Shown here in pieces: positions 31,375-39,923 of a stretch of 64,000 bases of DNA. A program made the translations under genes and the position numbers. How positions within the stretch are numbered: the stretch's first letter is position 1; each line of letters opens with the position of its first letter. The notes under the pieces were generated by a model. It was given only the letters and a program-made list of their open reading frames with translations, was not told the DNA's origin and made no database searches. This DNA comes from Dactylosporangium siamense (GTDB lineage: Bacteria; Actinomycetota; Actinomycetes; Mycobacteriales; Micromonosporaceae). The stretch covers positions 1-64,000 of the forward strand of contig NZ_BONQ01000017.1 of the NCBI RefSeq assembly GCF_016862795.1, in the 5' to 3' direction.

Positions 31375-32082
31375 TCACCCGATGAGACCGGTGTACCGCT
31401 TCGGCGGCGGCGGGGCGAACTCGCCGTGCTTCGACGTGGACAGGCCGAGCGTGACGAGGGACTGCACGAGCAATGTCGCCGCCGCCACCCCGTCGACGAC
31501 CGGGACACCGACGCGTTTCGACACGACCGCCGGCAGGTCCGCCATGCCCGCGCAGCCCAGCACGATGACGTCGGAGGAGTCGGCGGCGAGCGCGGCCCGG
31601 GCGACGGCGACGACCCGGTCGGTGACGGTCGGGTCCCGGTCGAGCTCCAGGACCGGGATGTCGCAGGCGTGCACGCCCCGGCAGACCCCGGCCGCGACGT
31701 ACCGGCCGGCGAGGTCCCAGGCCCGGCCGCGGGTGCGGTCCAGCGTGGTGACGACGCTGAAGCCGCGGCCGAGCAGCGCCGCGGCGTGCATGGCTGCTTC
31801 GGCGATCCCGACGACCGGCCCGTCGGCCAGCTCCCGGGCGGCCTCCAGGCCGGGGTCGCCGAAGCAGGCGATGACGGTGCCGTCGGCCGGGTGCGCGCGG
31901 ACGGCGGCGAGGATGCCGGGGACGCTGAGCGCCTCGTCGTAGTGGCTCTCGATGGACGCCGGGCCCATGGTGGACGTGACCGCCTCGACGTGGGTGCCCG
32001 GACCGGCGACGGCCCGGGCACTCAGCTCGATCTTCGCGGTCATCTCCGCCGTGGTGTTCGGATTGACGACCAGGATGCGCAC
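31375..32082 (-). CDS. Hydantoin/allantoin racemase (Asp/Glu racemase superfamily)
   Basis: 235 aa from GTG 32082, five bases after the permease stop. ILVVNPNTTAEMTAKI at the start, the cysteine in TVIACFGDPGLEAARE and the second one in VIVLGCAGMADLP are the two catalytic cysteines of the hydantoin racemase group. It interconverts enantiomers of hydantoins or allantoin. Being last in a gntR-NCS1 permease-racemase operon, it probably prepares an imported cyclic ureide for hydrolysis. No hydantoinase or allantoinase lies in the window. Confidence 0.88.
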   Translation of the reverse strand: MRILVVNPNTTAEMTAKIELSARAVAGPGTHVEAVTSTMGPASIESHYDEALSVPGILAAVRAHPADGTVIACFGDPGLEAARELADGPVVGIAEAAMHAAALLGRGFSVVTTLDRTRGRAWDLAGRYVAAGVCRGVHACDIPVLELDRDPTVTDRVVAVARAALAADSSDVIVLGCAGMADLPAVVSKRVGVPVVDGVAAATLLVQSLVTLGLSTSKHGEFAPPPPKRYTGLIG

Positions 32083-32087
32083 CGCGA

Positions 32088-33608
32088 TCAGGCCGCCGTG
32101 CGCCTGGTCAGGCCGAGGTGCACGACGAAGCCCAGCGCCATGCCGATGAACCAGCTGTACTGGGCGGTGGTGTGCATGCCGGGCCCGTGCGTCCACAGCA
32201 CCGGCACGACCGCGACGACGGCACCGACCGCGGTGGCGATGATCGCCGGCGGGTTGTAGCCCTTCTTGTAGAAGTACTTCCCGGCCGCGTCCATGGTGAA
32301 CATGTCGTCGACCGACACGACCTGCTTGCGCACCAGGTAGTAGTCGGCGATGAGCACCCCGAACAGCGGGCCGATCGCGGCGCCGAGGACCTCGAGGGTG
32401 TAGTGGATGACGTCGGGGTTGTTGTACAGGTTCCACGGCGTGATGAGCACCGACCCGACGGCCGCGATCATGCCGCCCATCCGCCAGCTGATCCGCTGCG
32501 GGCTGACGTTGGAGAAGTCGAACGCCGGGGAGATGAAGTTCGCCACGATGTTGATGCCGATGGTGGCGATGGTGAACGTCAGCGCGCCGAGCACGATCGC
32601 GAACGTGCTGTCGATCTTCGCCACCGTCTGGACGGGGTCGGTGATGAGCTCCCCGAAGATCGGGATGGTCAGCGACGACGTGACGACCACGAGAATCGAG
32701 AACGCGAGGAAGTTCACCGGCAGGCCGAGCAGATTGCCGCGCTTCACGGCGCCGAAGGACTTCCCGTACCGGGAGAAGTCCCCGAAGTTGAGCATCGGCC
32801 CGGAGAAGTAGGACACGACGAGCGCGATCGCCCCGAGCATGATCGGCACGGCGTCGAACCCGGTGTACTTGACCTCGCCGAGGTTCAGGTCGATCTCACC
32901 CCAGCCGGCCTTGTAGATCAGGTACCCGGCGAGCACGATCATCACCACGTACACCGCCGGCCCGCAGAAGTCGATGAACCTGCGGATCGTCTCCATGCCG
33001 GTCCAGAACACCGCCGCCTGCAGCACCCACAGCAGCGCGTAGGAGCACCAGCCGAGCAGCGGCAGCCCGAGGAACCCCCACTGGTCGACGTCCGCGTAGG
33101 GCGCGAGTCCCGGGAAGAGCTTCAGCACCACCACGTCCAGCGCGGCGGACGCGAGGTAGGTCTGGATGCCGTACCAGGCGACCGCGATACCGCCGCGGAT
33201 GATGGCGGGCACGTTGGCGCCCAGGACACCGAACGCCACCCGGTTGATCACCGGATAGGGCACACCGGTGATCTGGCTGGGCTTGGCCACCAGGTTGCAG
33301 AAGAAGTAGACGATCGTGATGCCGACGACCAGCGACACGAGGACCTGCCAGCTGGACAGCCCCAGGGCGAACAGGCTGCCGGCCGTGACGTATCCGCCGA
33401 CGCTGTGCACGTCGGACATCCAGAACGCGAAGATGTTGTACGAGCCCCACGACTGGGTCCGCAACGGCGCCAGGTCCTCGTTGGTGAGCCGGGGGTCGTA
33501 GCCGGGTTTGATGACGCCGGAGCCGACCGGCATGCCGGCGGCCTCGACCAGATCGTGTGGCCCGTCGTCGACGACGGGTTCCTGTGCGCGTGCCACTGTG
33601 TCGGCCAT
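32088..33608 (-). CDS. NCS1-family nucleobase/hydantoin/allantoin permease
   Basis: 506 aa from ATG 33608. Twelve hydrophobic segments with NCS1 signatures: LRTQSWGSYNIFAFWMSDVHSVGGYVTAG in helix 1, VAKPSQITGVPYPVINRVAFG, RGGIAVAWYGIQTYLA, and GPMLNFGDFSRYGKSFGAVKRGNLLGLP. These are closest to allantoin/hydantoin transporters (PucI, Mhp1-like). It imports the ring compound by cation symport. The downstream racemase supports a hydantoin or allantoin substrate. The 87-bp gap upstream contains overlapping palindromes next to the gntR gene end, so the permease and racemase may have their own regulated promoter. Confidence 0.9.
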   Translation of the reverse strand: MADTVARAQEPVVDDGPHDLVEAAGMPVGSGVIKPGYDPRLTNEDLAPLRTQSWGSYNIFAFWMSDVHSVGGYVTAGSLFALGLSSWQVLVSLVVGITIVYFFCNLVAKPSQITGVPYPVINRVAFGVLGANVPAIIRGGIAVAWYGIQTYLASAALDVVVLKLFPGLAPYADVDQWGFLGLPLLGWCSYALLWVLQAAVFWTGMETIRRFIDFCGPAVYVVMIVLAGYLIYKAGWGEIDLNLGEVKYTGFDAVPIMLGAIALVVSYFSGPMLNFGDFSRYGKSFGAVKRGNLLGLPVNFLAFSILVVVTSSLTIPIFGELITDPVQTVAKIDSTFAIVLGALTFTIATIGINIVANFISPAFDFSNVSPQRISWRMGGMIAAVGSVLITPWNLYNNPDVIHYTLEVLGAAIGPLFGVLIADYYLVRKQVVSVDDMFTMDAAGKYFYKKGYNPPAIIATAVGAVVAVVPVLWTHGPGMHTTAQYSWFIGMALGFVVHLGLTRRTAA

Positions 33609-33670
33609 CCGGAACTCCCGAGGTAGTGCGGCTCGTTGCGCCCACGGTAGGAATCCGGTGTTTCACGTCG

Positions 33671-33693
33671 ATGTTCGAAAACATATATCTGTT
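33671..33693. promoter_or_regulatory. Overlapping palindromes upstream of the NCS1 permease (GntR operator candidate)
   Basis: ATGTT-CGAA-AACAT (33671-33684) is a perfect interrupted palindrome, and AACA...TGTT (33680-33693, complement reading AACAGATATATGTT) overlaps it. The site is AT-rich and 63-85 bases upstream of the permease start. The adjacent GntR/FCD regulator is the natural ligand-responsive binder. Inferred. Confidence 0.5.
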
Positions 33694-33695
33694 GT

Positions 33696-34409
33696 TCAGT
33701 CGGGCTCCGCGAACAGGCCCGTGTGCTGCGGCAACAGGGCGATGAACGTCTGCAGCCGCCGGTGGTGCTCGGTGCAGACCCGGATCAGCCCGTCCGCGTC
33801 CCGGGCGACGAACGCCTCCAGCATCCCGGCGTGGTCGCGGTGCAGCAGCTGCCGGTCCGCCCCGTCCAGGTGCGACATCGGCTGCAACGGCTCCGTCATG
33901 TTCCAGGCGGTGCCGAGCATGTGCAGCAGCCGCCGCATCCGGCACGGCCGGATCAGCGCGAGGTGGAAGCGGCGGCTCTCCCGGTGGTGCGCCCGCGGGT
34001 CCCCCTTGGCCACGGCGTCCTCGAGGGCCGCGTGCGCCGCCCGCGCCAGCTCGTCGTCCTCCGCCCGGGCGAACGCCACCGCGACCCGCATCGCCGCGGT
34101 CTCCAGGGCCTCCCGCACCAGGTAGATCTCCCCGAACTCCTGCGCCGTCATCTGCGCCACCCGATACCCCAGATGCGGCCGGTGGTCGACGAGGCCCTCC
34201 CCGATCAGCGTCATCAACGCCTCCCGCACCGGGATCCGGCTCACCCCGAACGCCGCCGCCACCCCGTCCACGGGGATCGGCGACCCGGGCGGCACCTCCC
34301 CGTCGAGAATGCACGCGCGCAGCTCGTCCAGGATCACACTCTGCGAACTGCCCAGCGGCTTCCCGGCAAGCCGCGAGATCAGCACCGACCGACGGCGTGG
34401 TCCGGCCAT
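33696..34409 (-). CDS. GntR-family regulator with FCD domain
   Basis: 237 aa from ATG 34409, with GGAGGTGGCGG immediately upstream. The N-terminal winged helix (SSQSVILDELRACILDGEVPPGSPIPVDGVAAAFGVSRIPVREALMTLIGEGLV) is typical of the FadR/FCD subfamily. The C-terminal all-helical FCD domain includes YLVREALETAAMRVAV and metal-type histidines in SRRFHLALIRP and DHAGMLEAFVARD. It likely represses the permease-racemase genes until the imported ring compound or a product binds. Confidence 0.9.
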   Translation of the reverse strand: MAGPRRRSVLISRLAGKPLGSSQSVILDELRACILDGEVPPGSPIPVDGVAAAFGVSRIPVREALMTLIGEGLVDHRPHLGYRVAQMTAQEFGEIYLVREALETAAMRVAVAFARAEDDELARAAHAALEDAVAKGDPRAHHRESRRFHLALIRPCRMRRLLHMLGTAWNMTEPLQPMSHLDGADRQLLHRDHAGMLEAFVARDADGLIRVCTEHHRRLQTFIALLPQHTGLFAEPD

Positions 34410-34570
34410 CCGCCACCTCCAGACGCGCCTCACGCTATCCCCGCCCGGTTATCGGCACGTTTCGCGCGCCTGGGTGGCCTAGCAGAGACCGGCCGCCCTC
34501 GCTCGCGCTGATCCCTCCCACCGTCCGCCGCTACTCCAAACGACGGCGATGTGCTTGGCCTCGAAAAGCT

Positions 34571-35084
34571 CATCCCGGGACGCTGCAGCCGGTCGGGCCG
34601 CAGGACCTGGCGCCGCTGTTCCCCATGTCGTTGATCGAGCAGGAGGTCACGCAGGAGCGGTACGTCGACATTCCCGACGAGGTGCTCGACGTGTACCGGC
34701 TGTGGCGGCCGTCGCCGCTGTTCCGGGCGCACCGGCTCGAGAAGGCGCTCGGGACGCCGGCGAAGATCTTCTACAAGTATGAAGGGGTGTCGCCGGCGGG
34801 GTCGCACAAGCCGAACACGGCCGTGCCGCAGGCGTACTACAACGCGGCCGCCGGGATCCGGCGGCTCACCACCGAGACCGGTGCCGGGCAGTGGGGGACG
34901 GCACTGGCGTTCGCGGGGGCGCAGTTCGGGCTCGACGTCGAGATCTGGCAGGTGCGCGCGTCGTACGACCAGAAGCCGTACCGCAAGATGATGATCGAGA
35001 CGTTCGGCGGGACCATCCATGGAGGACCGGGAGCTGTCCGACGAGGCGCTCGCCGCCGCCGTGGCGCGGCTGCCGACGGTCTGA
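34571..35084 (+). pseudogene. Remnant of trpB2 (tryptophan synthase beta-like) with internal deletion and frameshift
   Basis: From about 34571 the frame reads HPGTLQPVGPQDLAPLFPMSLIEQEVTQERYVDIPDEV and GVSPAGSHKPNTAVPQAYYN (with the PLP lysine), ending at MMIETFGGTIH near 35020. This is the N-terminal 40% of TrpB2. At 35019 another frame takes over (EDRELSDEALAAAVARLP) up to TGA 35084, which looks like the last 20 residues of the same family. Some 250 codons between are gone. The first 30 residues and a start are also missing. So a once complete gene was reduced by an internal deletion. It is non-functional. Confidence 0.8.
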
Positions 35085-35159
35085 CGGCGCGGCATCGAAG
35101 ATCGCCGCTGGGTGCACCCGGTCGAGCTCCCCGGCTCCAGGCGGGGCACAATCCTGAAG

Positions 35160-35900
35160 ATGGTGACGACGTTGACGGTCGACTGCGGTGGCGGCGGGCT
35201 CAAGGCCGCGGTGGTCGACGACACCGACACGCTGTGCTGCGAGCCGGTGCGGGTGCCGACGCCGTACCCGCTGCCGCCGGCCAGGCTGGTGGAGACGCTG
35301 CTGGGCATCGCGGCGGGGTTGCCGGCCGCGGACCGGGTGACGGTCGGGCTGCCGGGGATGATCCGGCACGGGGTGGTCGTCGCGACGCCGCACTTCGTCA
35401 ACGAGGCCGGGCCGCACACCCCGGTCGACCCCGAGCTGTTCGCGTTGTGGAAGGGGTACGACGCCCGCGCCGAACTGGAACGCGCCTTCGGCCGGCCGGT
35501 CCTCGTGCTCAACGACGCCGAGGTGCACGGCGCGGCGCTGGTCGAGGGGCACGGCCTGGAGCTGGTGCTGACGCTCGGCACCGGGCTGGGCAGCGCCCTG
35601 TTCGACGACGGGCGGCTCGCCCCGCACCTGGAGCTGTCGCACGCGCCGTACTCGAAGGGCCGCACGTACGACGACCAGATCAGCGAGCTGGAGCGCCGGC
35701 GGCTCGGCGACCGGCGCTGGTCGCGGCGGGTGTTGCGGATCGTGGACGGGCTGCGGCCGGTGTTCCGCTGGGACCGGCTCTACCTCGGCGGCGGCAACAC
35801 GGAACGGCTGGTGGTGCCCATGCCGGACGACGTGCGGCTGGTCGCGAACCAGGCCGGGGTGCGCGGCGGCTCACGCGCCTGGACGCTCATCGGCGTGTAA
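35160..35900 (+). CDS. ROK-family sugar kinase-like protein
   Basis: 246 aa from ATG 35160; GTG 35163 is an alternative. The phosphate-binding motif LTVDCGGGGLKAAVVDD, the catalytic-type Asp in VLNDAEVHGAALVEG and the second phosphate loop LTLGTGLGSALFDDG fit the ROK/hexokinase fold, closest to polyphosphate-glucokinase-like members. The usual zinc-binding cysteines of ROK repressors are absent and there is no helix-turn-helix. The first motif has DCGGGG instead of the usual DxGGT/S. Substrate is not evident. It stands between the trpB2 remnant and the hydrolase-P450 gene. Confidence 0.8.
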   Translation: MVTTLTVDCGGGGLKAAVVDDTDTLCCEPVRVPTPYPLPPARLVETLLGIAAGLPAADRVTVGLPGMIRHGVVVATPHFVNEAGPHTPVDPELFALWKGYDARAELERAFGRPVLVLNDAEVHGAALVEGHGLELVLTLGTGLGSALFDDGRLAPHLELSHAPYSKGRTYDDQISELERRRLGDRRWSRRVLRIVDGLRPVFRWDRLYLGGGNTERLVVPMPDDVRLVANQAGVRGGSRAWTLIGV

Positions 35901-35936
35901 CGCCCGTTTTGTCCTAAAAGAACATATCGTGGTTGG

Positions 35937-37961
35937 ATGACCACGGTATGTGTCGACGTTCTGGAGACGGCGCTGGAGACGGCCAGGGGTGCCGTGGCCA
36001 CCCTGAGCGCGCTGCCGTCGCCCGCCGACGACACCGGCGTGCCCGTCGTGCTGTGCCCGGGGCTGATCGGCTCGAAGGAGGACTTCCTGCCGCTGCTGCC
36101 CGCGCTCGCCGCCGCCGGGTACCGCGCCTACGCCTACGACTACCGCGGCCACTACGGCCTGACCGAGGACGACGACGATCACTCCATCCGCCGGCACGCC
36201 GAGGACCTGATGGCGGTCGCCGAGGCACTGGGGGAGCCGCACGTCGTCGGGCACTCCTACGGCGGGTTCGTGGTCCGCGCCGCCGCCCTCGCCGACCCGG
36301 CCAGGCTGCGCTCCGCCGCCCTCATCGGCAGCGGCCCAGGCATGGACAGCCCGCAGCACCGCAAGATCCTCGGCGGGTTCGACCACACGCTGTCGCTGCA
36401 GGGCAACGCCGTCCTGTGGCCGGTCGTGCGCCGGCTCATCCCCGAGGACGACGTCGCGCGGCGCGAGTTCTGGCGGACCCGGCTGCGGCTGATGCGCCCC
36501 GCGTTCGTCCGTGGTGCCCTGGCGTCCCTCGCCGGCGAGTCCGACCGGGCCGACGAGCTGCGTGCCAGCCGGCTGGCCCTGCTCGTCATGCACGGCCACC
36601 GCGACCGCAAACTGTGGTCGGCGAAGGAGTTCGCCGGCTACGCCGAACGCGCCGGCGCGTCCCTGGCGGTCATCGACGGCGCCGCGCACAGCCCCAACCT
36701 CGAACAGCCCGGCCCCACCGTGGAGGCGCTGCTGCGGTTCTGGGCCGAGACCGACCGGCGGCGGGCCCTGCGCACCTTCGTCGACCTCGTCCGCCCGTCC
36801 GCGCACGCCGACCCGTACCCGGCCTACCAGCGGCTGCGCCGGGCCGCCCCGGTGCTGCCGGTCCAGCTGCCCGGCAAGACCGAGGCGGTGGTGCTCACCC
36901 GGTACGCCGACTGCGCCCGCCTCCTGCAGGACGCCACGTTCGTCAGCGCCGGCGAGGCACCCGAGCTGCTCACCGCCGCCTGGCGTGAGCACCGGCTCGT
37001 TCGCTGCCTGTACCAGAGCTTCGGCTGGCGGGAGGGCGACGCGCACCTGCCGCTGCGCACCGACCTCGCCCGCCGGATCACCCCGCGGCGCTGCCCGGTC
37101 CAGCCCGCCGAGGTCGCCGGCATCGCCGACCGGGTCCTGGACGACTTCGCCGCCCAGCTGCGCGGGGGAGCGACGGTGAACCTGGCCGACGCGGTCGCGG
37201 TGCCGTTCGCGTCGCTGGTCACCGGGCGGCTGCTCGGCATCCCCGACGAGGCCGCGCTGCGCCTCGGCGTCGCGGCCCGGGCCGGGAGCGCGGCGTTCGA
37301 ACCGTTCATCACGCCCCGGCAGCGCACCGCGATGGTGGCCGCCGGCGAGACGATCATCGACACCCTCGAGTCCCTCGCCGGCGACGGCCTCCTGGCGGTC
37401 GTGCGGGAGCACCGCCCGGACGGCGACGAGCAGTTCCTCGGCGACCTGGTCCTGCTGTACGGCGCCGCCTACGACTCCCCGGCGAGCCTGGTGACCCTCG
37501 GCGCCCGGCTGCTGCTCACCCACCCTTCGCAGGCGGCGGTGCTGCGGCAGGACCCGGCGACCGCCGAGCGGGCCGTGGACGAGATCCTGCGCTTCGACCC
37601 TCCGGTGCAGGTCGCGGTACGGATAGCGACCGCGCCGTGCGAGTTCGGCGACCTGGCCGTCGAACCCGGCACCGCGCTGCTGGGCATCATCGGCGCCGCG
37701 AACCGCGACCCGGCGTTCACCGACGACCCCGACGAGTTCCGCGTCACCCGCCGCACCACGCGGCCGGCGCTGTCCTTCGGGGCCGGCCGGCACTACTGCC
37801 CCGGCTCCGCCGTCGCCCGAACCCACGCCCAGGTGCTGTTCCCGATGCTGCTGCGCCGCTTTCCCGGCCTGCGGCTCGCCGGTACACCTCGATTCCGCTC
37901 ACCCGGCACGATGCTGCGCGGTGTCGAGGACCTTCCCGTCGTCGATTGTGGGTCCCGCTGA
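35937..37961 (+). CDS. Alpha/beta-hydrolase fused to cytochrome P450
   Basis: 674 aa from ATG 35937. Residues 35-270 are an alpha/beta hydrolase with nucleophile GHSYGG (S107), a candidate Asp in HGHRD (223) and His in GAAHSPNLE (251). Residues 285-674 are a P450: ADPYPAYQRLR at the start, ExxR in DEILRFDPP, and the haem loop SFGAGRHYCPGSAVAR with Cys621. The I-helix region reads LYGAAYDSPASLV, so the usual acid-alcohol pair is altered (DS). No linker sequence separates the halves. The following glycosyltransferase start overlaps the stop by one base. The three activities look like a tailoring unit for a small lipid or polyketide-like molecule, or a P450-type glycosyltransferase helper; neither is proven. 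Confidence 0.88.
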   Translation: MTTVCVDVLETALETARGAVATLSALPSPADDTGVPVVLCPGLIGSKEDFLPLLPALAAAGYRAYAYDYRGHYGLTEDDDDHSIRRHAEDLMAVAEALGEPHVVGHSYGGFVVRAAALADPARLRSAALIGSGPGMDSPQHRKILGGFDHTLSLQGNAVLWPVVRRLIPEDDVARREFWRTRLRLMRPAFVRGALASLAGESDRADELRASRLALLVMHGHRDRKLWSAKEFAGYAERAGASLAVIDGAAHSPNLEQPGPTVEALLRFWAETDRRRALRTFVDLVRPSAHADPYPAYQRLRRAAPVLPVQLPGKTEAVVLTRYADCARLLQDATFVSAGEAPELLTAAWREHRLVRCLYQSFGWREGDAHLPLRTDLARRITPRRCPVQPAEVAGIADRVLDDFAAQLRGGATVNLADAVAVPFASLVTGRLLGIPDEAALRLGVAARAGSAAFEPFITPRQRTAMVAAGETIIDTLESLAGDGLLAVVREHRPDGDEQFLGDLVLLYGAAYDSPASLVTLGARLLLTHPSQAAVLRQDPATAERAVDEILRFDPPVQVAVRIATAPCEFGDLAVEPGTALLGIIGAANRDPAFTDDPDEFRVTRRTTRPALSFGAGRHYCPGSAVARTHAQVLFPMLLRRFPGLRLAGTPRFRSPGTMLRGVEDLPVVDCGSR

Positions 37962-39121
37962 TGCGCGTGCTGTTCACCATCAACCCCGCCCCGGGGCACC
38001 TGTACGCGCTGGTCCCGCTCGCGTGGGCGATGCACCTGCGGGGCCACGAGGTCCTGGTCGCCGCGCCCCGGTCGATGGGGCAGCAGATCCGCCGGGCCGG
38101 CCTCAGCCACGCCGTCGTCGGCGGCGACGCGTCGTTCTTCGAGCTCTGGCCCGCGCACCTGCCGCTCGGCGGCAACGACACCCTCGACCTCGCCGTGTTC
38201 GCCGCCATCGCCGAACGCACCGGCGCCGACGTCGTCGGGCTCGCCCGCACCTGGCGGCCCGACCTGATCGTCACCGAACCCGTCGAGTACGCCGCGCCGC
38301 TCGCCGCCACGCTCCTGGGCATCCCGTGGGTGCTGCACCACTGGGGGCTGCCCGTCCCCGACGCCGTGCACCGCACCGCCCTCGCCGACGTCACCGACCG
38401 GCTGCTGCGCCTCGCCGACACCCTCGGCGTCGCCGGGATGGTCGCCGCGCCGCTGGCCACCGTCGACACCTGCCCGCCGTCGCTGTCCCTGGGCACCGCC
38501 GCGGGCCTGCCGATGCGGTACGTGCCGTACAACAGCGCCAGCACGCTGCCGGACTGGCTCTTCGCGCCGCGCGTGCGCCCCAGGATCTGCGTCTCCATGG
38601 GCACCGTGCCGATCCCCGAAGGGGTGGACGGGCTCACCGCCGCCGTCGAGGGCATGCGGGACCTGGACGTCGAGGTCGTCGTCAGCGGTGCCGGCGTCCA
38701 CGGCATCGAGGACCTGCCGCCCAACGCCCGCCGCGCCGGCTGGCTGCCGCACCACCTGCTGCTGCCGACCTGCGACCTGTTCGTGCACCACGGCGGCTCC
38801 GGCAGCTCGATGGCCGCGCTCGGCGCCGGCCGCCCGCAGCTGGTCCTGCCGCAGATGTGCGACCAGTTCAGCATCGCCGAGCGGCTCACCGCCGCCGGCG
38901 TCGCGCGCAGCGTCGCCTTCGCCGACCGGTCCGCGGACACGGTCCGCGCCGCCGTGCGGGCGCTGCTGGCCGACACCGCCGTCACCCGCCGCGCCGGCCG
39001 GGTCCGCGACGAGATCGCCGCGATGCCGGCGCCGGACGCCGTCGCCACGACCCTGGCGGGACTGACGGACCGGGCCCGACCTGGCAAGGTGGAGGCATGT
39101 GCAGGAACATCCGGGTACTGA
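37961..39121 (+). CDS. GT-B glycosyltransferase (GT1/UGT type, antibiotic-glycosyltransferase-like)
   Basis: 386 aa from ATG 37961, overlapping the P450 stop (TGATG). The N-terminal acceptor domain starts MRVLFTINPAPGHLYALVPLAWAM, with TEPVEYAAPLAATLLGIPWVLHHWG. The C-terminal donor domain has the signature DLFVHHGGSGSSMAALGAGRPQLVLPQMCDQF. This is the EryCIII/DesVII-like group, which often needs a P450-like activator protein. The co-translated upstream protein has a P450 domain, though with an intact haem cysteine, unlike those activators. Sugar donor unknown. Confidence 0.9.
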   Translation: MRVLFTINPAPGHLYALVPLAWAMHLRGHEVLVAAPRSMGQQIRRAGLSHAVVGGDASFFELWPAHLPLGGNDTLDLAVFAAIAERTGADVVGLARTWRPDLIVTEPVEYAAPLAATLLGIPWVLHHWGLPVPDAVHRTALADVTDRLLRLADTLGVAGMVAAPLATVDTCPPSLSLGTAAGLPMRYVPYNSASTLPDWLFAPRVRPRICVSMGTVPIPEGVDGLTAAVEGMRDLDVEVVVSGAGVHGIEDLPPNARRAGWLPHHLLLPTCDLFVHHGGSGSSMAALGAGRPQLVLPQMCDQFSIAERLTAAGVARSVAFADRSADTVRAAVRALLADTAVTRRAGRVRDEIAAMPAPDAVATTLAGLTDRARPGKVEACAGTSGY

Positions 39122-39375
39122 ACAACTTCGAGCCGCCGGCGACCGAGGACGAGATCGAGGCCGCCGCCATGCAGTACGTGCGCAAGGTCAGCGGGATGAC
39201 CCGCCCCTCGCAGGCGAACCAGGCCGCCTTCGACGCGGCCGTCGCGGCCGTCGCCGCCGCCACGCGTGAGCTGCTCGGTTCCCTGGTGACCCAGTCACCG
39301 CCGCGCGACCGGAAGATCGAGGCGGCGAAGGCGAAGGCCCGCGCCGCGGAGCGGTACGGCACCCGCGCCGAGTGA
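39097..39375 (+). CDS. DUF2277 protein
   Basis: 92 aa from ATG 39097, preceded by GGTGGAGGC, overlapping the glycosyltransferase end by 25 bp in another frame. MCRNIRVLNNFEPPATEDEIEAAAMQYVRKVSGMTRPSQANQAAFD is the conserved DUF2277 core. The family is widespread in actinobacteria, function unknown. The C-terminus (AAKAKARAAERYG) is basic and helical. Overlap suggests co-translation with the glycosyltransferase, though the family is not tied to such genes. Confidence 0.9.
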   Translation: MCRNIRVLNNFEPPATEDEIEAAAMQYVRKVSGMTRPSQANQAAFDAAVAAVAAATRELLGSLVTQSPPRDRKIEAAKAKARAAERYGTRAE

Positions 39376-39428
39376 GGTAACCGGCGGCTGATCGGAACGA
39401 AAGCCCGGGCGGCGGCGTCGCACCGGGC

Positions 39429-39821
39429 ATGAAGCGTCTCGCCGTCCTGCTCGCCCTCCTCGTCGTGCTCGCCGGCGGGGCCGTGGCCCTGCGCGGGCCG
39501 ATCTACCGGCTCGCCTGCCCGGAGACGGTCACCAACTACGGGCAGATGCCGCGCCCGGCCGTCCCGCTCGTCCGGAGCCGCTACTTCGCCCAGGTCGGTG
39601 ACGGCTTCGCCGTCGGCGGGCACCGCGACCCCATGCCGTCCGGGCGCCCGCGGGTCGAGGGCGACGCGTCGGCCGTCCGGTATGTCCGCGCCGAGACGTC
39701 GCCGACCGGGGAACGCTGCGGCACGGTCGTGGCCGGTTACCGGTACCACATCTACGTCGCTGAGCACGCCGGCGACGTCGTCATCGACGGGTATCAGATC
39801 CAGATCGCCGCGCGTCCCTGA
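39429..39821 (+). CDS. Small exported or membrane-anchored hypothetical protein
   Basis: 130 aa from ATG 39429. Residues 4-22 (LAVLLALLVVLAGGAVALR) are a signal peptide or anchor; the rest is outside and contains two cysteines (ACPETV; GERCGTV). No family recognised. It follows the DUF2277 gene by 53 bp and may be the last gene of that operon. Confidence 0.7.
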   Translation: MKRLAVLLALLVVLAGGAVALRGPIYRLACPETVTNYGQMPRPAVPLVRSRYFAQVGDGFAVGGHRDPMPSGRPRVEGDASAVRYVRAETSPTGERCGTVVAGYRYHIYVAEHAGDVVIDGYQIQIAARP

Positions 39822-39923
39822 TTCGTAAAAAAATTGCAAAGCTCGGTCAGCATCTTGCGATGAAGCATCGACCAAGTTACGGTTCGATCCTTCATCGTTG
39901 CCGTTCCCCGCCAGGAGCGTGTC

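Noticed and set aside
35937-39375. A full natural-product biosynthetic cluster
   Set aside because: There is a P450 fusion and a glycosyltransferase, but no polyketide synthase, NRPS, deoxysugar or terpene gene beside them; the orphan condensation-domain gene is 25 kb away.
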